The notes under the pieces were generated by a model that saw only the letters and a list, made by a program, of their open reading frames with translations, did no database searches and was not told the origin of the DNA. From Citrus sinensis (Eukaryota > Streptophyta > Magnoliopsida > Sapindales > Rutaceae), in NCBI RefSeq assembly GCF_022201045.2, contig NC_068557.1, positions 7,254,001 through 7,318,000 on the forward strand: a DNA stretch of 64,000 bases. Reading direction: 5' to 3'. Positions 48,333-60,767 of this stretch are shown here, one piece after another. The position numbers and the translations under genes were made by a program. The first letter of the stretch is position 1; every line of letters begins with the position of its first letter.

Positions 48333-49848
48333 ATGGAAACCAGCTTCACCATCAATGGAATATGGAAAATCTGCATATCAGTAAGCTTTTTTCTAGGCTG
48401 CATTATCTTTGTTCTTTCTCTCAACTCTGGCCGCAGCAACATAAGCCTTTTCACTGTTCGAAGCGTAGCTATATCCGTAACACCCTCCACTGGGTTCGCC
48501 ACTTTGATCAAGAGTGATAACCCAGTTGAGGAAGAAAAATTATGCAACATTTTCAATGGAAAATGGGTTTATAATGGAGAGGCCAGTCCATTATATAATG
48601 AAGCACAATGTCCTTTTCTTAGTGATCAAGTAAGCTGCCAAAGGAATGGCAGACCGGATGTTGAGTATGAGAAGTGGACTTGGAAAGCTGAAGGGTGTGA
48701 GATTCCAAGGTAAGCTGAAATGCTTCTTTAACTCTATATGCATGAATAAATCAGTCTTGTTATCTGTTGACAAGTTTCTGGTTTGAAGGTTCAATGCAAC
48801 AGACATGTTGGAGAGGCTTAAGAACAAGAGAGTGATTATTGTAGGAGACTCACTCAACAGAAACCAATGGGAGTCTCTTGCTTGTCTCCTTTATACTGCC
48901 ATACCTCCTTCTCGAGTCCATGTCGACGTTCAAAATGGCGTCTATAAGGTTTTGAGAGCACTGGTAAGAAAAGTTTCATCATCTTGTACTTCTTTGCTCA
49001 TTTTGTGTTAGATGAATACAAGAATGCAGATTTGCCTACTACAGGACTATGACTGCTCTGTTGAATTCTATTGGAGTCCATTTCTTGTTCAACTAGATGC
49101 AAGCAATGCACTTGGCTCTAGGATTCTGAGGCTTGATGAACTCTCTGCCTCTGCCCAGAAGTGGAAAGGTGCCGATGTTATGGTATTCAACACTGGTCAC
49201 TGGTGGGTGCATCGAGGGAAAATCAAAGCGTAAGTCTAAAGTAAATTATAATGATAGATTCATAAACTTATGATTTTGGAACGAGGAGGCCAAAAAGTTA
49301 TGTACGATGATGAGAATTTTTGCAGGTGGGAATTATTTGAACATGATGGTAAACTAATGGAGAACTTGAATGTAGACGAAGCATTTGAGATTGCCATGGA
49401 AACTTGGGCGCACTGGATAGACGAAAATGTTGACGCAACCAAAACAATTGTCTTTTTCAGAAGCATATCCCCTGAACACAAAGGGGAGCAATGGTGCTAC
49501 AACACAACTGAGCCCATAACGGATGAGTCTTATGTAGCTAAATTTCCAAAGTCAATGGTAGAAATTGTTAAGAGAACAATTCGAGGCATGAGTACTCCGG
49601 TGAAGTACCTAAACATCACAAAGCTCTCTCAGTATCGAGTTGATGCACATCCAACGATTTATACAAAAAAGCGAGAGTTCTTGATAGCGAAGCAACAAAT
49701 GCAACTGGAGACTTACGCTGATTGCAGTCATTGGTGCTTGCCTGGACTGCCTGATACTTGGAACACGCTAGTGTACGCATCCATGGTTTTATCCAACTCC
49801 AGAGACATTTCTAATTCTTCCCATTTGTTGTTTGATGTTTCCTTTTAA
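48333..49848 (+). CDS. TRICHOME BIREFRINGENCE-LIKE (TBL) protein, second copy in the window
   Basis: Four exons (48333-48709, 48789-48963, 49045-49229, 49326-49848) join in frame to 419 residues. The ATG at 48333 gives METSFTING; a TTG just upstream is not used. An N-terminal transmembrane anchor (~13-30, [18 protein letters not shown]) suggests a type II Golgi protein. The TBL domain begins at [12 protein letters not shown]. The PC-esterase domain has [15 protein letters not shown] (GDS motif) and [15 protein letters not shown] (DxxH motif). It is a probable O-acetyltransferase for wall polysaccharides. It differs strongly from the TBL gene at 19.7-23.4 kb (longer, with an anchor and a different linker), so the two are not recent copies. 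Intron positions IPR/FN and the one before DYDC correspond in both genes. Confidence 0.92.
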
Positions 49849-49867
49849 CTGATTGTACCTTCCTGTT

Positions 49868-50715
49868 CCGGGAGAAAAGAATCCAAAACTAGGACTTGAA
49901 ATCAAATCAAGAATTAGTTCTTTTCGTTATTTTTGCAGTCTTTTGCTTTTTTAAAATAATTTATGTTTGGCTTGATGTAAGGAAACCACCCATCTCTAAT
50001 GGCAACATATGGCCAGCATTCCAGATAGGTACATCAAGCAGTCATAGGATCAAATTGATTTCTGATACCAAATATACACAGAATCATCTAGGAATTCCAT
50101 TTGATGACTGTTTTTACTGAAATTATCACTCCCTGCATTAATTGGAGAAAGCAATGAGCTGTAAGTGACAACCCACGCGAAGCAGTAGCTTGAAGAAGTT
50201 TATTTCCACAACGACCCAGGTTCCCAATTTCATGGTACCTTTTAGCTTTCTGACACACGCCCTGTTTGTCCAACAGGGGAATTGGGGAAAGCAGTTTCTT
50301 CACATGTATAAACTACAGGGCATTGGCAAAAGCCAATATGAGGACAAGCACTATTGACGTGCCCATAACATAAATGCATGGGAACATCGAAGACAATAAG
50401 AAAGCTTATTGGGACAAACTTAATTTTCTTCTATCAACAATGTGATAAAATAAGCAAGTTCATGCAGTGATCAGGCAAAAGACAATACAAAACAACCATT
50501 CTATATCAAACACGCAGCACAAGCACGAAAGATATTCAGAAGCTCATCATTCACAAATGTCTTTTCTCAAGAATTAACACTTGCATTGTTCTCACATTGA
50601 AAAATGGAAAACAAAGTAAACTTTCAACGACCCAGAAGCAGCATTGCAGAGCAAGAAAGTAGATCGAATGGTGGTAAAATTACTTAATGAACTTAAAGGA
50701 AGTGTCAACTGATAA
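49868..50715. repeat. intact paralogue of the segment interrupted by the Tat element
   Basis: Downstream of the second TBL gene. Its parts match the two flanks of the retrotransposon (36300-36422 and 46591-47100) in order. The junction AGATAGGTACATCAAGC (~50023-50039) represents the unoccupied target. It is non-coding; most of it is probably TBL 3' UTR and 3' flank. The remainder to 50952 is spacer. Confidence 0.8.
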
Positions 50716-50952
50716 ATTCCGAATGGCATATTAGTAAGAACGTGTCAACCCTGATGGGGACTATAGCTATTAAATTATTTATATTTTTGAATTTTGTTTG
50801 TTTTTATCCACTTCGCTCAATATTCTACAGGGGTGGATGTTTCGTTGCTATTTTTAATATCCCGTTCTGCGTCTTGATTACCTTCGTCAGCAAGGATTGG
50901 CCGCAAAAGTGACTTTGAAGAAATTATTTACACATAGTTGGCATTCTCACGT

Positions 50953-52873
50953 CTAAAGAAGCTCCCATTCCAACTCACAGTAACCATGAGATGGTTTTCC
51001 CTTCGTTTCAGCATTTTGTTGCTTGGATTTTTCATCCTCATTATACCATACAGCAAGCTGTTTATATTCATGCTTTCTTGTAGATCTCATTCTTGATGAA
51101 ATAGCATCTTGAATCTTTTTCTGAACAAGCAAGTTCAATCAAGAGAAATTAAAAGAGGGAGAGACAGACAGAGACAATGAGAATAAGAGAGAAAGAGAGA
51201 CAGAGAAGAGAAAGTACCTTGTAAGGCCTGTGTTTGCCTTCCCTGCAAGGAACAAAACAAAGTTCATCTCCGTTCACCAGAACACAAGTTTCCTCAACTT
51301 GGATATTATCAACTCGTTGAACAGTTTCATATCCCTGTTCAACATCAATATTACTCTCAGTTGCATCCACAGTCGAGTAATCTGATCGTCCTGCAAAATT
51401 TCACTCAGTCCAGTTACTACATAAAATGAACAATACCAACATAACACAAAATCAACAATATAAAACACAAAGGAGCAGATTTAAAGGGAGAGATCTATGA
51501 TTGGTTGAAAGACAAAAGATTCATATATATAATGCATCTAAATGAGACTTATTGATACCAGGATCAGGAAATTCACTTGGCTGTACATCTTCATTCACAA
51601 AGGACCCAACCAGAGAAACAACCCCATCGTTTGTACAAATGCCTGCAGAGCCACATTAGAAATCAACAAAGGCCAGTGGCAATATGAGGAAAACAATATA
51701 TCAGGGTATAGAGCATAGTCACCATTAAGTTCTGCTGAAAGGCTGCTACAAGAGGAATGAGCACTTTCACTCTCATCACAATTTTTAGCTGCTGGGCTAC
51801 TAGTTAAAGCACCTGATGCACCCTTGCTTGCCTTTTCTAACTCATCATAAATTTCTTCAAAGGACTTGCAGCTAGCCACTTCAGTTGTAACAGGGGTTGG
51901 ATCTACAACTACCTGGTCATCAGATACTTCTTGAATTTTATCCAACAGTTCACAGGATGATGATGCTCTGCGCAGACCTCTTTCCATATGAGGGCCAGCC
52001 CCAGACATTTCACTTGGTGGCAAATTATCCTCTTTAGAGATTTTTTGCATGCAAATACTTGATTGATTATGTCCACTCCTTATGTCATATTCTTTTGAGT
52101 ACGCATCAGAGAATACTCCTTTGAGAGTATCCCCCAAGGATGGTTGGAATGAGGTATCTTCAATGTGAAACCTGCAGAAAGACTGTCCACCGCCTGCACC
52201 TTTATCCAAATCAGTAGTAGCTAGTGAACTCTCACTCAATTGCTCATTGTTGACCTTCATAGCCTCTTCCTTGATACCTATTTTTGGCTTTTTATAGATC
52301 CCAACATCAGCATTTTGTTCCAAAGGCAAGTTGGAGGCTACTGCCCCTTTCACAAGATCCACAGAAGGTGGAGGAAGCAAATCTTCAATCACATCCGAAT
52401 AGAATTTTTTCACAGTTGAACCAACTGTCTGCACCTGATTCTCGACATACTTAACAGTATCCTGTAAAAGAATAAAATAATTAAATCATAAATTAATGGA
52501 GTGCTACCAACTTCAGTGAGGTTGAATGATCAGGAAAGAAATGAATTGTACTAGGCTTCATAGTTCTAACCACTAAAACTCAGAAAAACCTACCAAATTC
52601 AAACTTGAATTGGGCCAGTACCCCCCCAAAAAAAATAAATAAATATATAGAAGGAACAGACACTGGAATTGATTCTGAATCCTCAGGGATTCAGCTGCCA
52701 CCAATTAAGGAAGTTCAAGAAATTGTCCCCTTAGGAGCTCAACTAAGTTGGGGGTGGTTTAAGATGGAACAACCAGAAGAGCATACCTGGTACATAATTT
52801 CTTCCACCTCCAAGCACATAGCTTCAAACTTCTGGTATACATGCCCAACCCAGGTTATACCCTTCAGATCCAT
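50953..52873 (-). CDS. ATI3-like ATG8-interacting protein (plant-specific, AIM at C-terminus)
   Basis: Five exons on the minus strand (52873-52787, 52461-51723, 51642-51559, 51390-51218, 51120-50953) join in frame to 416 residues. The N-terminus is MDLKGITWVGHVYQKFEAMC, then VKYVENQVQTVG and FYSDVIEDLLPP. The middle is Ser/Glu-rich and probably disordered; the C-terminal third is charged. The protein ends CELEWELL, a W-x-x-L ATG8-interacting motif with acidic residues before the Trp. Dicot ATI3 proteins are described as binding ATG8 through a C-terminal W-x-x-L motif and partnering ER-located UBAC2. The N-terminal resemblance is from memory, so the name is likely but not certain. If ATI3 is wrong, this is a conserved plant protein of unknown function. 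Confidence 0.75.
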
Positions 52874-52940
52874 GATGACCTCGAATTAACCTCAGTGGAA
52901 TAAACTGTTTGATTTCCAAATTTTTTCTGGATAAAGAAAC

Positions 52941-54839
52941 CTGCAAACCGTTCAGTTCTTATTCAAAGATAGCACTCTCATTTGCACCAAATTATATTAA
53001 AATTCAGCAGCGACCAGGTGTATTTCCATTTAATCACTTAACACTACGAAAACATCAAAAATCTCTTTCAAAAGGCAACTACATAATGTCGACAAAGCCA
53101 GAGAACTTATCTAGATTTCAGAAGACAATAATAATATCAAAACTACTAGATAATGCTTCAGATTTTATGTCAAACTTTAGCAGATAGGTAAAGCCAGGAA
53201 CTCAAATTAGGAAATCCCTGAAAATGTATCTACATATTAGTGCAATGCTAAAATTGTCTAATTTAAAGAAGAAAAGAAATAAAAATCCTCAGGACCATTA
53301 AAGGAATATTCAAAAGCAGTGTATTAACAAATTAACAACTCTTCATGATATGTATGCATTCTGATGAAAACTTTAAATCATATATCATTGAGATAGTTCG
53401 AGAGTATCTAAATGATCTTCTTTTAATTTGTGAAACAATAAGCATGCAGAAATTTCTCTGGCTTAGTATTTATCGTTCTACTCCAGCCTTATCATTTCCA
53501 GACAACGATAGCATAAAATTAAACATTCATGGTCATCACAGACTGCATCTATAAAGTGTTATAATGCAAGTATCAGACACGCTTTCAGGGCAACCAGCTG
53601 AGTAAAGCATAGATAACAAAAAAATATGTTACTCCAATGTACGCATGCATATATTGACTGCTAAACAAGAATAAGAAAAGTACATATATTCAATCCATTT
53701 GTCATGTCTCCTCTAAAAAGTTGAATCTAATCTCCCATACCTTTTAATATACACTGAGAGACGACACTTACAATGCTTTCTACGTCTTGACGTGACACTC
53801 AAAAACTGTCTCAAGCATTGTTATATCAAAAATTACAATTTCAGCAGAACCTACCCGAAAGTTTCAATTAAACATGGTCTAGAAAAGCACCAATAACCCA
53901 AATGAGTACTTTTTTAACAAAATAAAATTACATACACATATTTGTACTCTTTTGGCAACAACTGCATTGTCTGTCACCAGGAAAACAAACAAGTGGGTAT
54001 AGACCTAGTGAAGTACACACTGCAGAAGGATGCCTCATTGAAACCTAAATCTGGTTGATCATTGCCAAGCCCAAAGAACTGAGCAAGGCTAGTTCTGCTA
54101 ACAAAACACCAGAATCCATACACCTTCCACTAGGCCATTAACAAAGTTATAACCTCCATTTTCTTAAACTGATTCTGGGTTTCATTAAGACAAAAAATAG
54201 ACTTCAACCGTTTTCCTTGTCTGTCAAAAGGAAAACAAACAAGTGGGTATAGACCTAGTAAAGTACACACTGCAGAAGGATGCCTCATTGAAACCTAAAT
54301 TTGGTTGATCAGTGCCAAGCCCAAAGAACTGAGCAAGGCTAGTTCTGCTAACAAAACACCAGAATCCAGACACCTTCCACTAGGCCATTAACAAAGTTAT
54401 AACCTCCATTTTCTTAAACTGATTCTGGGTTTCATTAAGACAAAAAATAGACTTCAACCGTTATCTCTTGTTTTTATTATTATTATTTTGTTTTGCTACT
54501 ATGTTGGAAAATAAAAATATAAATATCACAGCGGAACAAATTTCCCAGACACAGCTTCCACAAACAAAATTCACCAAACCCACCACCCATCAAAATAAAT
54601 AAATTAATAAAAAATAATACCAAAATTAAATTAAAAAATTCTGAAAAATATAAATTTTCATGTGATTTTCAGCTGACATAGCATATGACAATCAGGAACA
54701 AACAGAAACAAAGCAAAAACAACTTCATCACCCACCAAAAAGATATATTGCCATAAATAGCACGCTAATCAAAATATAATTAACGAATTAAAAGACATAA
54801 TTACACACCCAAAAATTAAAAAAAAAAAAAGGAACTTAC
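52941..54839 (-). other. probable 5' UTR intron of the ATI3-like gene
   Basis: On the minus strand a strong donor TCAA|GTAAGT (54839-54834) and an acceptor GTTTGCAG ending at 52941 would frame a 1.9-kb intron. It would end 67 bases before the ATG, with a first exon of ~150-250 bases upstream. No coding sequence is seen inside; a 250-bp tandem duplication occurs within it. Confidence 0.45.
53967..54466. repeat. recent 250-bp tandem duplication
   Basis: Copies 53967-54216 and 54217-54466 are nearly identical; only about five or six substitutions are seen by eye. Examples are AAATCTGG vs AAATTTGG, GATCATTG vs GATCAGTG and CCATACAC vs CCAGACAC. The period is exactly 250 bp at GGAAAACAAACAAGTGGGTA. 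Confidence 0.9.
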
Positions 54840-55504
54840 TTGACAATTACTAGTGTAAATAATAACAAGAAAAAAAAAAGAGAGCCTCCAGGAGGAATAT
54901 TTAAAGCAATCGAATTGGAAGCTGAAACAATTTACGTGTAACAAGAGATGACATAAACTGAGAAGCTAAAAGATATACGAACTTTGAGGCAAGTTATAAT
55001 TATGGTTTTTGAGAAAAGCCCAATTCAGTCTTCAGCTTTTAAGACCAACAACTGAAATAAATATGAAGCCACACGCACGACGGTAAAAGCAAATAAAAAG
55101 AAAATTGAAAATTTACAATTATTCAGGCTATGTGGCGCCGTAGCGACTCGGTTGACTGACATGACATCCTCCTCTGGTCCTTGTCGTTTCGACACGTGTT
55201 CAGTTCACTTGTTGGCTCCACGCTGGGGTTCTTTTGTGGATGGTGGGTCCCGCGTTTCGTTTTCCTCGTTTTGGGTGGGTGTGGGTCCCTTAGTTACGGA
55301 ATTTTATTCTTTATTTTTTGGGCCTTTGATTGGGCTTTAATATTGAGCTTTGAAACAGAATCGAATATGTGCCCAACATTTTGTTTCACTGTCACCATAA
55401 GACAAGAAATAATTTTTAATTGAATTGGAAACCTCCTTTGATTGCGGGTTTGGGGCCCTGAAACTGGTAGCAGTCCCCGAACCCGCACCCGTATCCGAAT
55501 ATTG
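54840..55504. other. first-exon and promoter side of the ATI3-like gene
   Basis: The likely transcription start region of the minus-strand ATI3-like gene, then a slightly GC-richer stretch (55130-55300). No separate gene is recognised. Confidence 0.4.
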
Positions 55505-55512
55505 CTATTTAG

Positions 55513-56503
55513 TAGGGATGACAATGGGGAGGGGAGGGGAGGGGAGGGGAGATTGGTCCCCTCCCCTTATTTCCGATATTTTGTGTATGTTCATGTCTCC
55601 TCTCTGTTCCCGTCAGAATTACTTGAAAGATTTCTTATATCCTTTTCGAATAATAATAATGGATTTTTTAGGGTTCCCGATCCCAGAATAACTAATATAT
55701 TTTTTTATTTTAGATTTTGAGTTAATCATATTAAAATAAAAAAATTCAAATAAAAGTAAAGTTCATAATATATCTTACATTAATATCCATTACAAAAGTC
55801 ACATACATTAAATTAGTAAGTATCGCAACATGCAAGGGATACAAACTTCTTTTACAAACTATCGTGAACAAATTAATAGTTTAATATAAAATTGTTACAA
55901 ATAAAATCGTATTTAAATTCAAAATTAACTTTTTCAATAGTTTCGTGGGCACTTTATAAATGAGGACTATTCCCTTTATAACACAATAGTTAAATCGGAG
56001 CAAATTAAGAGCAAATATTAGATTAGATTAGATTTTAAAATTGTGATTCGCCGTGGGCAATTATAACATCTAAAAATAAAAAAAAAAGATTTAAATTTAA
56101 AATATTTAATGAATATTAAAATTAAAATAAAATTTTTGGGCTAATAGAATCCATCTGGTCTTTTTAATGTCTTAAATAAAAATTTACGACGTTAATTAGT
56201 TAATTAGGACTAAAAGTTTAATAATATAAATATTTTGATATTTGTTATTTTTACTAATATTTATAATTTATTTACTAGTAATTTTAAAAAATAAAAATTA
56301 AATTAAAAATAAAAATGGGGAAATTGGTAGGGGATGGAGATTCCACCTCATCCCCGTCCCCTCTCCGAATAAGAAATTGGATAAAAAAATTTCTCCGTTC
56401 CTTCCCCAAATAAGAAATTGGGTATGAAATTATCCACATACCCTCCCCGAATGGGGAAAATCCCTGAGAGTACCCGTTCCCGTGGGAATTTTTGCCATCC
56501 CTA
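55513..56503. mobile_element. non-autonomous hAT element with perfect 8-bp target duplication
   Basis: A 991-bp element lies between identical CTATTTAG copies (55505-55512 and 56504-56511). The terminal inverted repeats are TAGGGATGACAAT on the left and TAGGGATGGCAAA when the right end is read on the minus strand. Eight-base duplications with TAGGGATG-type ends mark the hAT superfamily. The interior is AT-rich without transposase. Both subterminal regions are G/C-rich and inverted with respect to each other: GGGGAGGGG runs on the left; CATCCCCGTCCCC, CTTCCCC and CCTCCCC on the right. Confidence 0.88.
55526..55550 (+). repeat. (GGGGA)n run in the hAT element's left subterminal region
   Basis: Five consecutive GGGGA units. 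Four or more G-tracts with 1-base loops meet the usual G-quadruplex pattern. Confidence 0.85.
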
Positions 56504-56511
56504 CTATTTAG

Positions 56512-57309
56512 GGGCAATTTAGAAATATTTTCTATTATTGTTTTTATGTTTAAAAATAAGGTAAGGGTTATTTGAACCCACTAGATTACTTATTAAATTT
56601 ATTTTTTAATAAAGTTAATTATTATTAAAATATCTATAATATAAATTATAATTATAGACAAATGGTTAATTAAAATAATAATATTGTTGTTTTATTCCCA
56701 TCTTCAAATTCCATATGAATTTATTCAGATTTATAATACTCATATTTCTTTGAATCTTTAGTCATTCATTGAATTTGCCATTCACATCTACAGTTTTGCA
56801 TTCATCAAATTTGTTTAATATTTAGATTAGGTGCGCATATTTAAGAATTTATTCTATTACAAGGCCAAAAAGATGTAACAATTAACATGGCTTTGCAAAA
56901 AGTATTTGAAGCTAAGAGCTACCTCAAGGTTCGAGCTCACCCCAGACTTCAAGGGCAGGCATATGAGTCATGAGTCCTTTTTAAGAAAAAAACAGTAAAA
57001 GCTGCAATCATTCCATATTTCCGTGGGCAAGAGGAATAAAGAACAAACGTAACAAGGTAACATTCTCAGAAAATTCTGATAAACTATTATCCACAAAGAC
57101 TAATTACAGATAGTCCAGAATCAACAAGACTGGTGTTCAAAAAATTTCACATGTTGAAAAAAAATAAAAATAAAACAACAACAAGGTAACTTGGTTATGT
57201 AGTATTTACCAAATATTTACCACATCACAGAAATACTTTTAGCTGTGCCAATCATAAAACAAGAGACTCCCCACTATTCCAGTATGATCGGTCAATCTCA
57301 TAGAACATT
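56512..57309. other. spacer and 3' UTR of the NECAP gene
   Basis: AT-rich; no gene is seen. The right-hand part (~57100-57309) is the likely 3' UTR of the NECAP gene. Confidence 0.5.
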
Positions 57310-60300
57310 TCATCCTGCAGCTTGAAAATCCCCAAAATCATCATCTGGTATATCCTCAGTATTTGGGCTTTCGGGGGAATGTTGTTCTTTTGAGTCTTCT
57401 TTGGTTGAGTCTGGAGACGCATCCTTAGAACTTCCTTCAAGACTGAATTTTTGTGGTGAGTTTGAGGGAGACATCCGAGCAGCTGTAGCAGGTGAAAGAG
57501 GTGCTGGGGGAGGTGGCAGTGGTTTGAGACAAATCACGGGTTCTTTACGGTTACCCTTGTCGTCCAATGAGAGATCATTCAGACCCTGCTCAAAAAACTT
57601 GGATTTCACTCGGCCACTGCTTTTCTGATGACACCAATAGGAGAAACATTCCATGAGAGACTAAAATATATAGCCTGAGCTATTTGACATCCTTGACATG
57701 GAGATATGAATTAGCTTACGTTCTTTAGATGGAGGTGAAGGGTCTCCCCCTCTTTTAAACTGTAATCAACAGCTGATGTGCTCTGGAATTGCTGTTCCAT
57801 CTCTTCTGCAGTTTTCTTTTTGTCCAAATATCTTCAGAACAATTTTATAAAGTGCATTGGAGTTATTGTCACTAAAATTAGCTGCATAAACTACCTAAAA
57901 CTTGCAGCTAAAAAAACTGACAAAAGACTAAAAAAAAAAAATGCACATAGATAGATGGGATGTTACTTCATGTGATCATGAAGGGCTGCTTGGAAATCAT
58001 AAGCTTCTGTCCTTTCCCGGAATCCGATGCCAATGAAAGCATGCCTAAGGCGACCACCTATGCAACATCCAAAATGTTAAATAGTACATCAAGAGAGGCT
58101 AACATTAAAGATGCAAACTAAATATTAGGGTTCCCTGGACCCCAGGGAGAAAAAAAAGAAAAAAGAAAAAAGAAAAAAGAAAAGAAGAAGAATATGGAAT
58201 GGGTACCTGTTATCATAAAAAGGGGAAAATATTTTGAAATTGCAATAAATGGACCGCAAATCATGATTTAATATTACATAGAGGAACACTTCAAGAAAAA
58301 TAAGAGGAGGAAAGCTAGAGGGAATAGGTAGGGAGAATCTAACTAAATAATCGGCAAGAGATAGAGGAAATCCAACTAAAACATCATTCATTTTTTTTTG
58401 GAAACCAGACTATCATTTAGTTGATAATGGTATAATTGTTAAATAGAAATGAAAATTAAAATGTGATAAAAGAAATCTAAAAGAAGGAACAGTTACTGAC
58501 CTATGTTTTCCTCTATCCGAAGAACAAAGTACCTGCAGAAGGTTTTCCATTCAGATACTTGCTGGATTAGAGGATAGTATATGGTAATAATAGAAGCTAA
58601 CAGTCTTAAGCAGAACATGGTTAGATCAAGATTACTCCCAAGTTGCTTGTACGCATTATGGTATGATTTTTAATACAAATAATCAAATGAATATAAGCCA
58701 AAATTTCAGTTTGAAATGTTCTAAACCTGCTGCTATCAATCACAGGTTCCACTGGATGCAGTTCACCCTTTCTCAAAAATGCCCGAGCATATAACTCACC
58801 TATATAAAAATTATTGCAGAAACATATTATAGGGTAGTAAAAAGGTTTTGCATATACTTGAGTTAAGACAACACAAAATCAAGCTTACCTGTGGACTTAT
58901 CTTCAAGTTTGATAATGCACTCTTCTCCCTTGCTGACAACTTTTAGCATTCCCTCCCATGCCCATTTGTTAACATTCCATTCATCAGCCCTACAATGAAC
59001 TTCAATAATAAATATCCATCTTCAATTCCCAGAATATAAGGTTACAGCAATAAGATTGTGAATGGATCTGATTATATCAAGAACTATGGCACACAAAATT
59101 CTGCAAAAGGCTAATACTGGAAAAGTATCTATTTTTGATATGTTGACATGTTGGCTTCCAAAAGGTACTTGTTAAGTTTCTTGCTTTGTGACAATCAATC
59201 TCAGTCTTAGTCATAAAATATGCATTGTTTCATGTTTATTTTATTGTAATGTTTCTTTCAAAAAATGCCAACTCTAGTAGGTCGGCATTCATCATTTAGT
59301 ACTAATTACAAATAAAATAACAGGAACCTTAGAATAAAAGAAAGATAAACCTATTTTCCAAATTCAAGAATTATGAATCATTTATAGAAAGATATTCCAT
59401 TGTTCTAACCTGTCTTGCTAAAATTCCGGTAAAGCATCCGATGGAGAATGCAGGCAAGGGTGTCGGTGTTATCAACTATGTGACCACTAATTGAAACCAC
59501 GTTAATCATTGATATCTACCTGTAACAAATTTTCTAGTGGGGAACTGTCACTTTCGAATTGCTTATTCATCTCATTTCAACTCCTAGCATGATGTGAGTT
59601 TGATGAACAGTTTCAAATGCTAAACCCAGAAATTATGAAACAATATTTATCATCCTGCCAGACCAATCACTGTTTCCAAGCCAGTAGAAACAAATATCAA
59701 AAGAATATTGAATGGGGCAATGGGATTGAAGACCATAGCTCCTGCTTTATCAGCAACTTTTTAACAGCAATTCTCATTAGGAACCTACTAGACAGATGCC
59801 TAATCATTTTCCAGAAATGTTCTTCATCAGTTATACAAGAACTTTCAGGAAATACCAAAAAATTAAAGTGACTTTGCCCACCTCATAACCTTGTCGAATG
59901 AACTACTTTCACATTTATCTTCAACTAAACAAGCCTGTGCCGAGGCCCCAGAATCCTCTATATTGTTTATCTATTTGTATAAAGTTACATCAAACGATAT
60001 TTTGCATAGACAAGTGGATGGACTCAATCAGCAGCAGAAATAGCTTAAGTAATTACAGAATTCAACATTAAATCAAAAATCATATTAACAAACAATTGAG
60101 ATAATTACTCAAGTTCAGTGACAACCTGTATGAAGCTGCACTTTTCCTCGGGGGTATCTGCAGAAATAACAAGCAAAATTAGGAAAAACCACATCTCAAA
60201 ATATTGAATTCAGCAATTCATAAACAATATTACAAAGACAGTTAAGAAGCATTAAAATTAAAAAAAAAAAAAAGCTTCTGCATGGAAATTGATCTTTCCG

Positions 60301-60767
60301 ACAATTAAGAACCGATTCTCAAAGTCAGTACTGAACTTCTGAACTCTTTCATTAAGTTTTAGCATCAGCTACTCAGCGTTACTACAATGCCTTCACATTT
60401 ACAGAACTTTTTAAAACAATATAACACTTCATCCTCAATAATTCCTCCAAAAAGGCACAATATACACCACAGCGATAAGAATATATTTTAGAAAATAAAA
60501 GTATTTTAATACATGCATACAGAAATTTGAACTTAGATCAGAGATCTCAAATCCAACTCGAAGGAGAATTAATATTTAAAATCAAAATCTTCAACAGAAT
60601 TTGATGCATGGACACAAATAATTAAAGAGAAGACTTACCAAATAAACGTAACATTCCGAGACTTGAAAGAGAACAAACTCTATAGCTTCAGTTTCTTCGT
60701 TCTCGCTCTCGACGTCGTTTTGATCCTCTATTTCTCTTACTTTCTTCTCTTCTTCCTTCGCCATCAT
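57310..60767 (-). CDS. NECAP-type adaptin-ear-binding coat-associated protein
   Basis: Eight exons on the minus strand (60767-60639, 60157-60126, 58989-58889, 58799-58727, 58532-58501, 58057-57967, 57831-57720, 57624-57310) join in frame to 294 residues. Translation begins MMAKEEEKKVREIED. The NECAP PH-like domain (DUF1681) runs from ~31 to ~190. It includes VLFQVSECYVYL, IPPRKSAASYRADEWNVNKW, LRHAFIGIGFRERTEAYDFQ and the ending ETLHLHLKNKSSGR. The rest is a Pro/Ser-rich disordered tail ending DDDFGDFQAAG, a short acidic Phe motif of the kind that binds clathrin adaptor ears. NECAPs act at the plasma membrane in clathrin- and AP2-dependent endocytosis. Exons 2 and 5 are only 32 nt each. Start choice: two adjacent ATGs at 60767 and 60764; either is possible. 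Confidence 0.93.
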
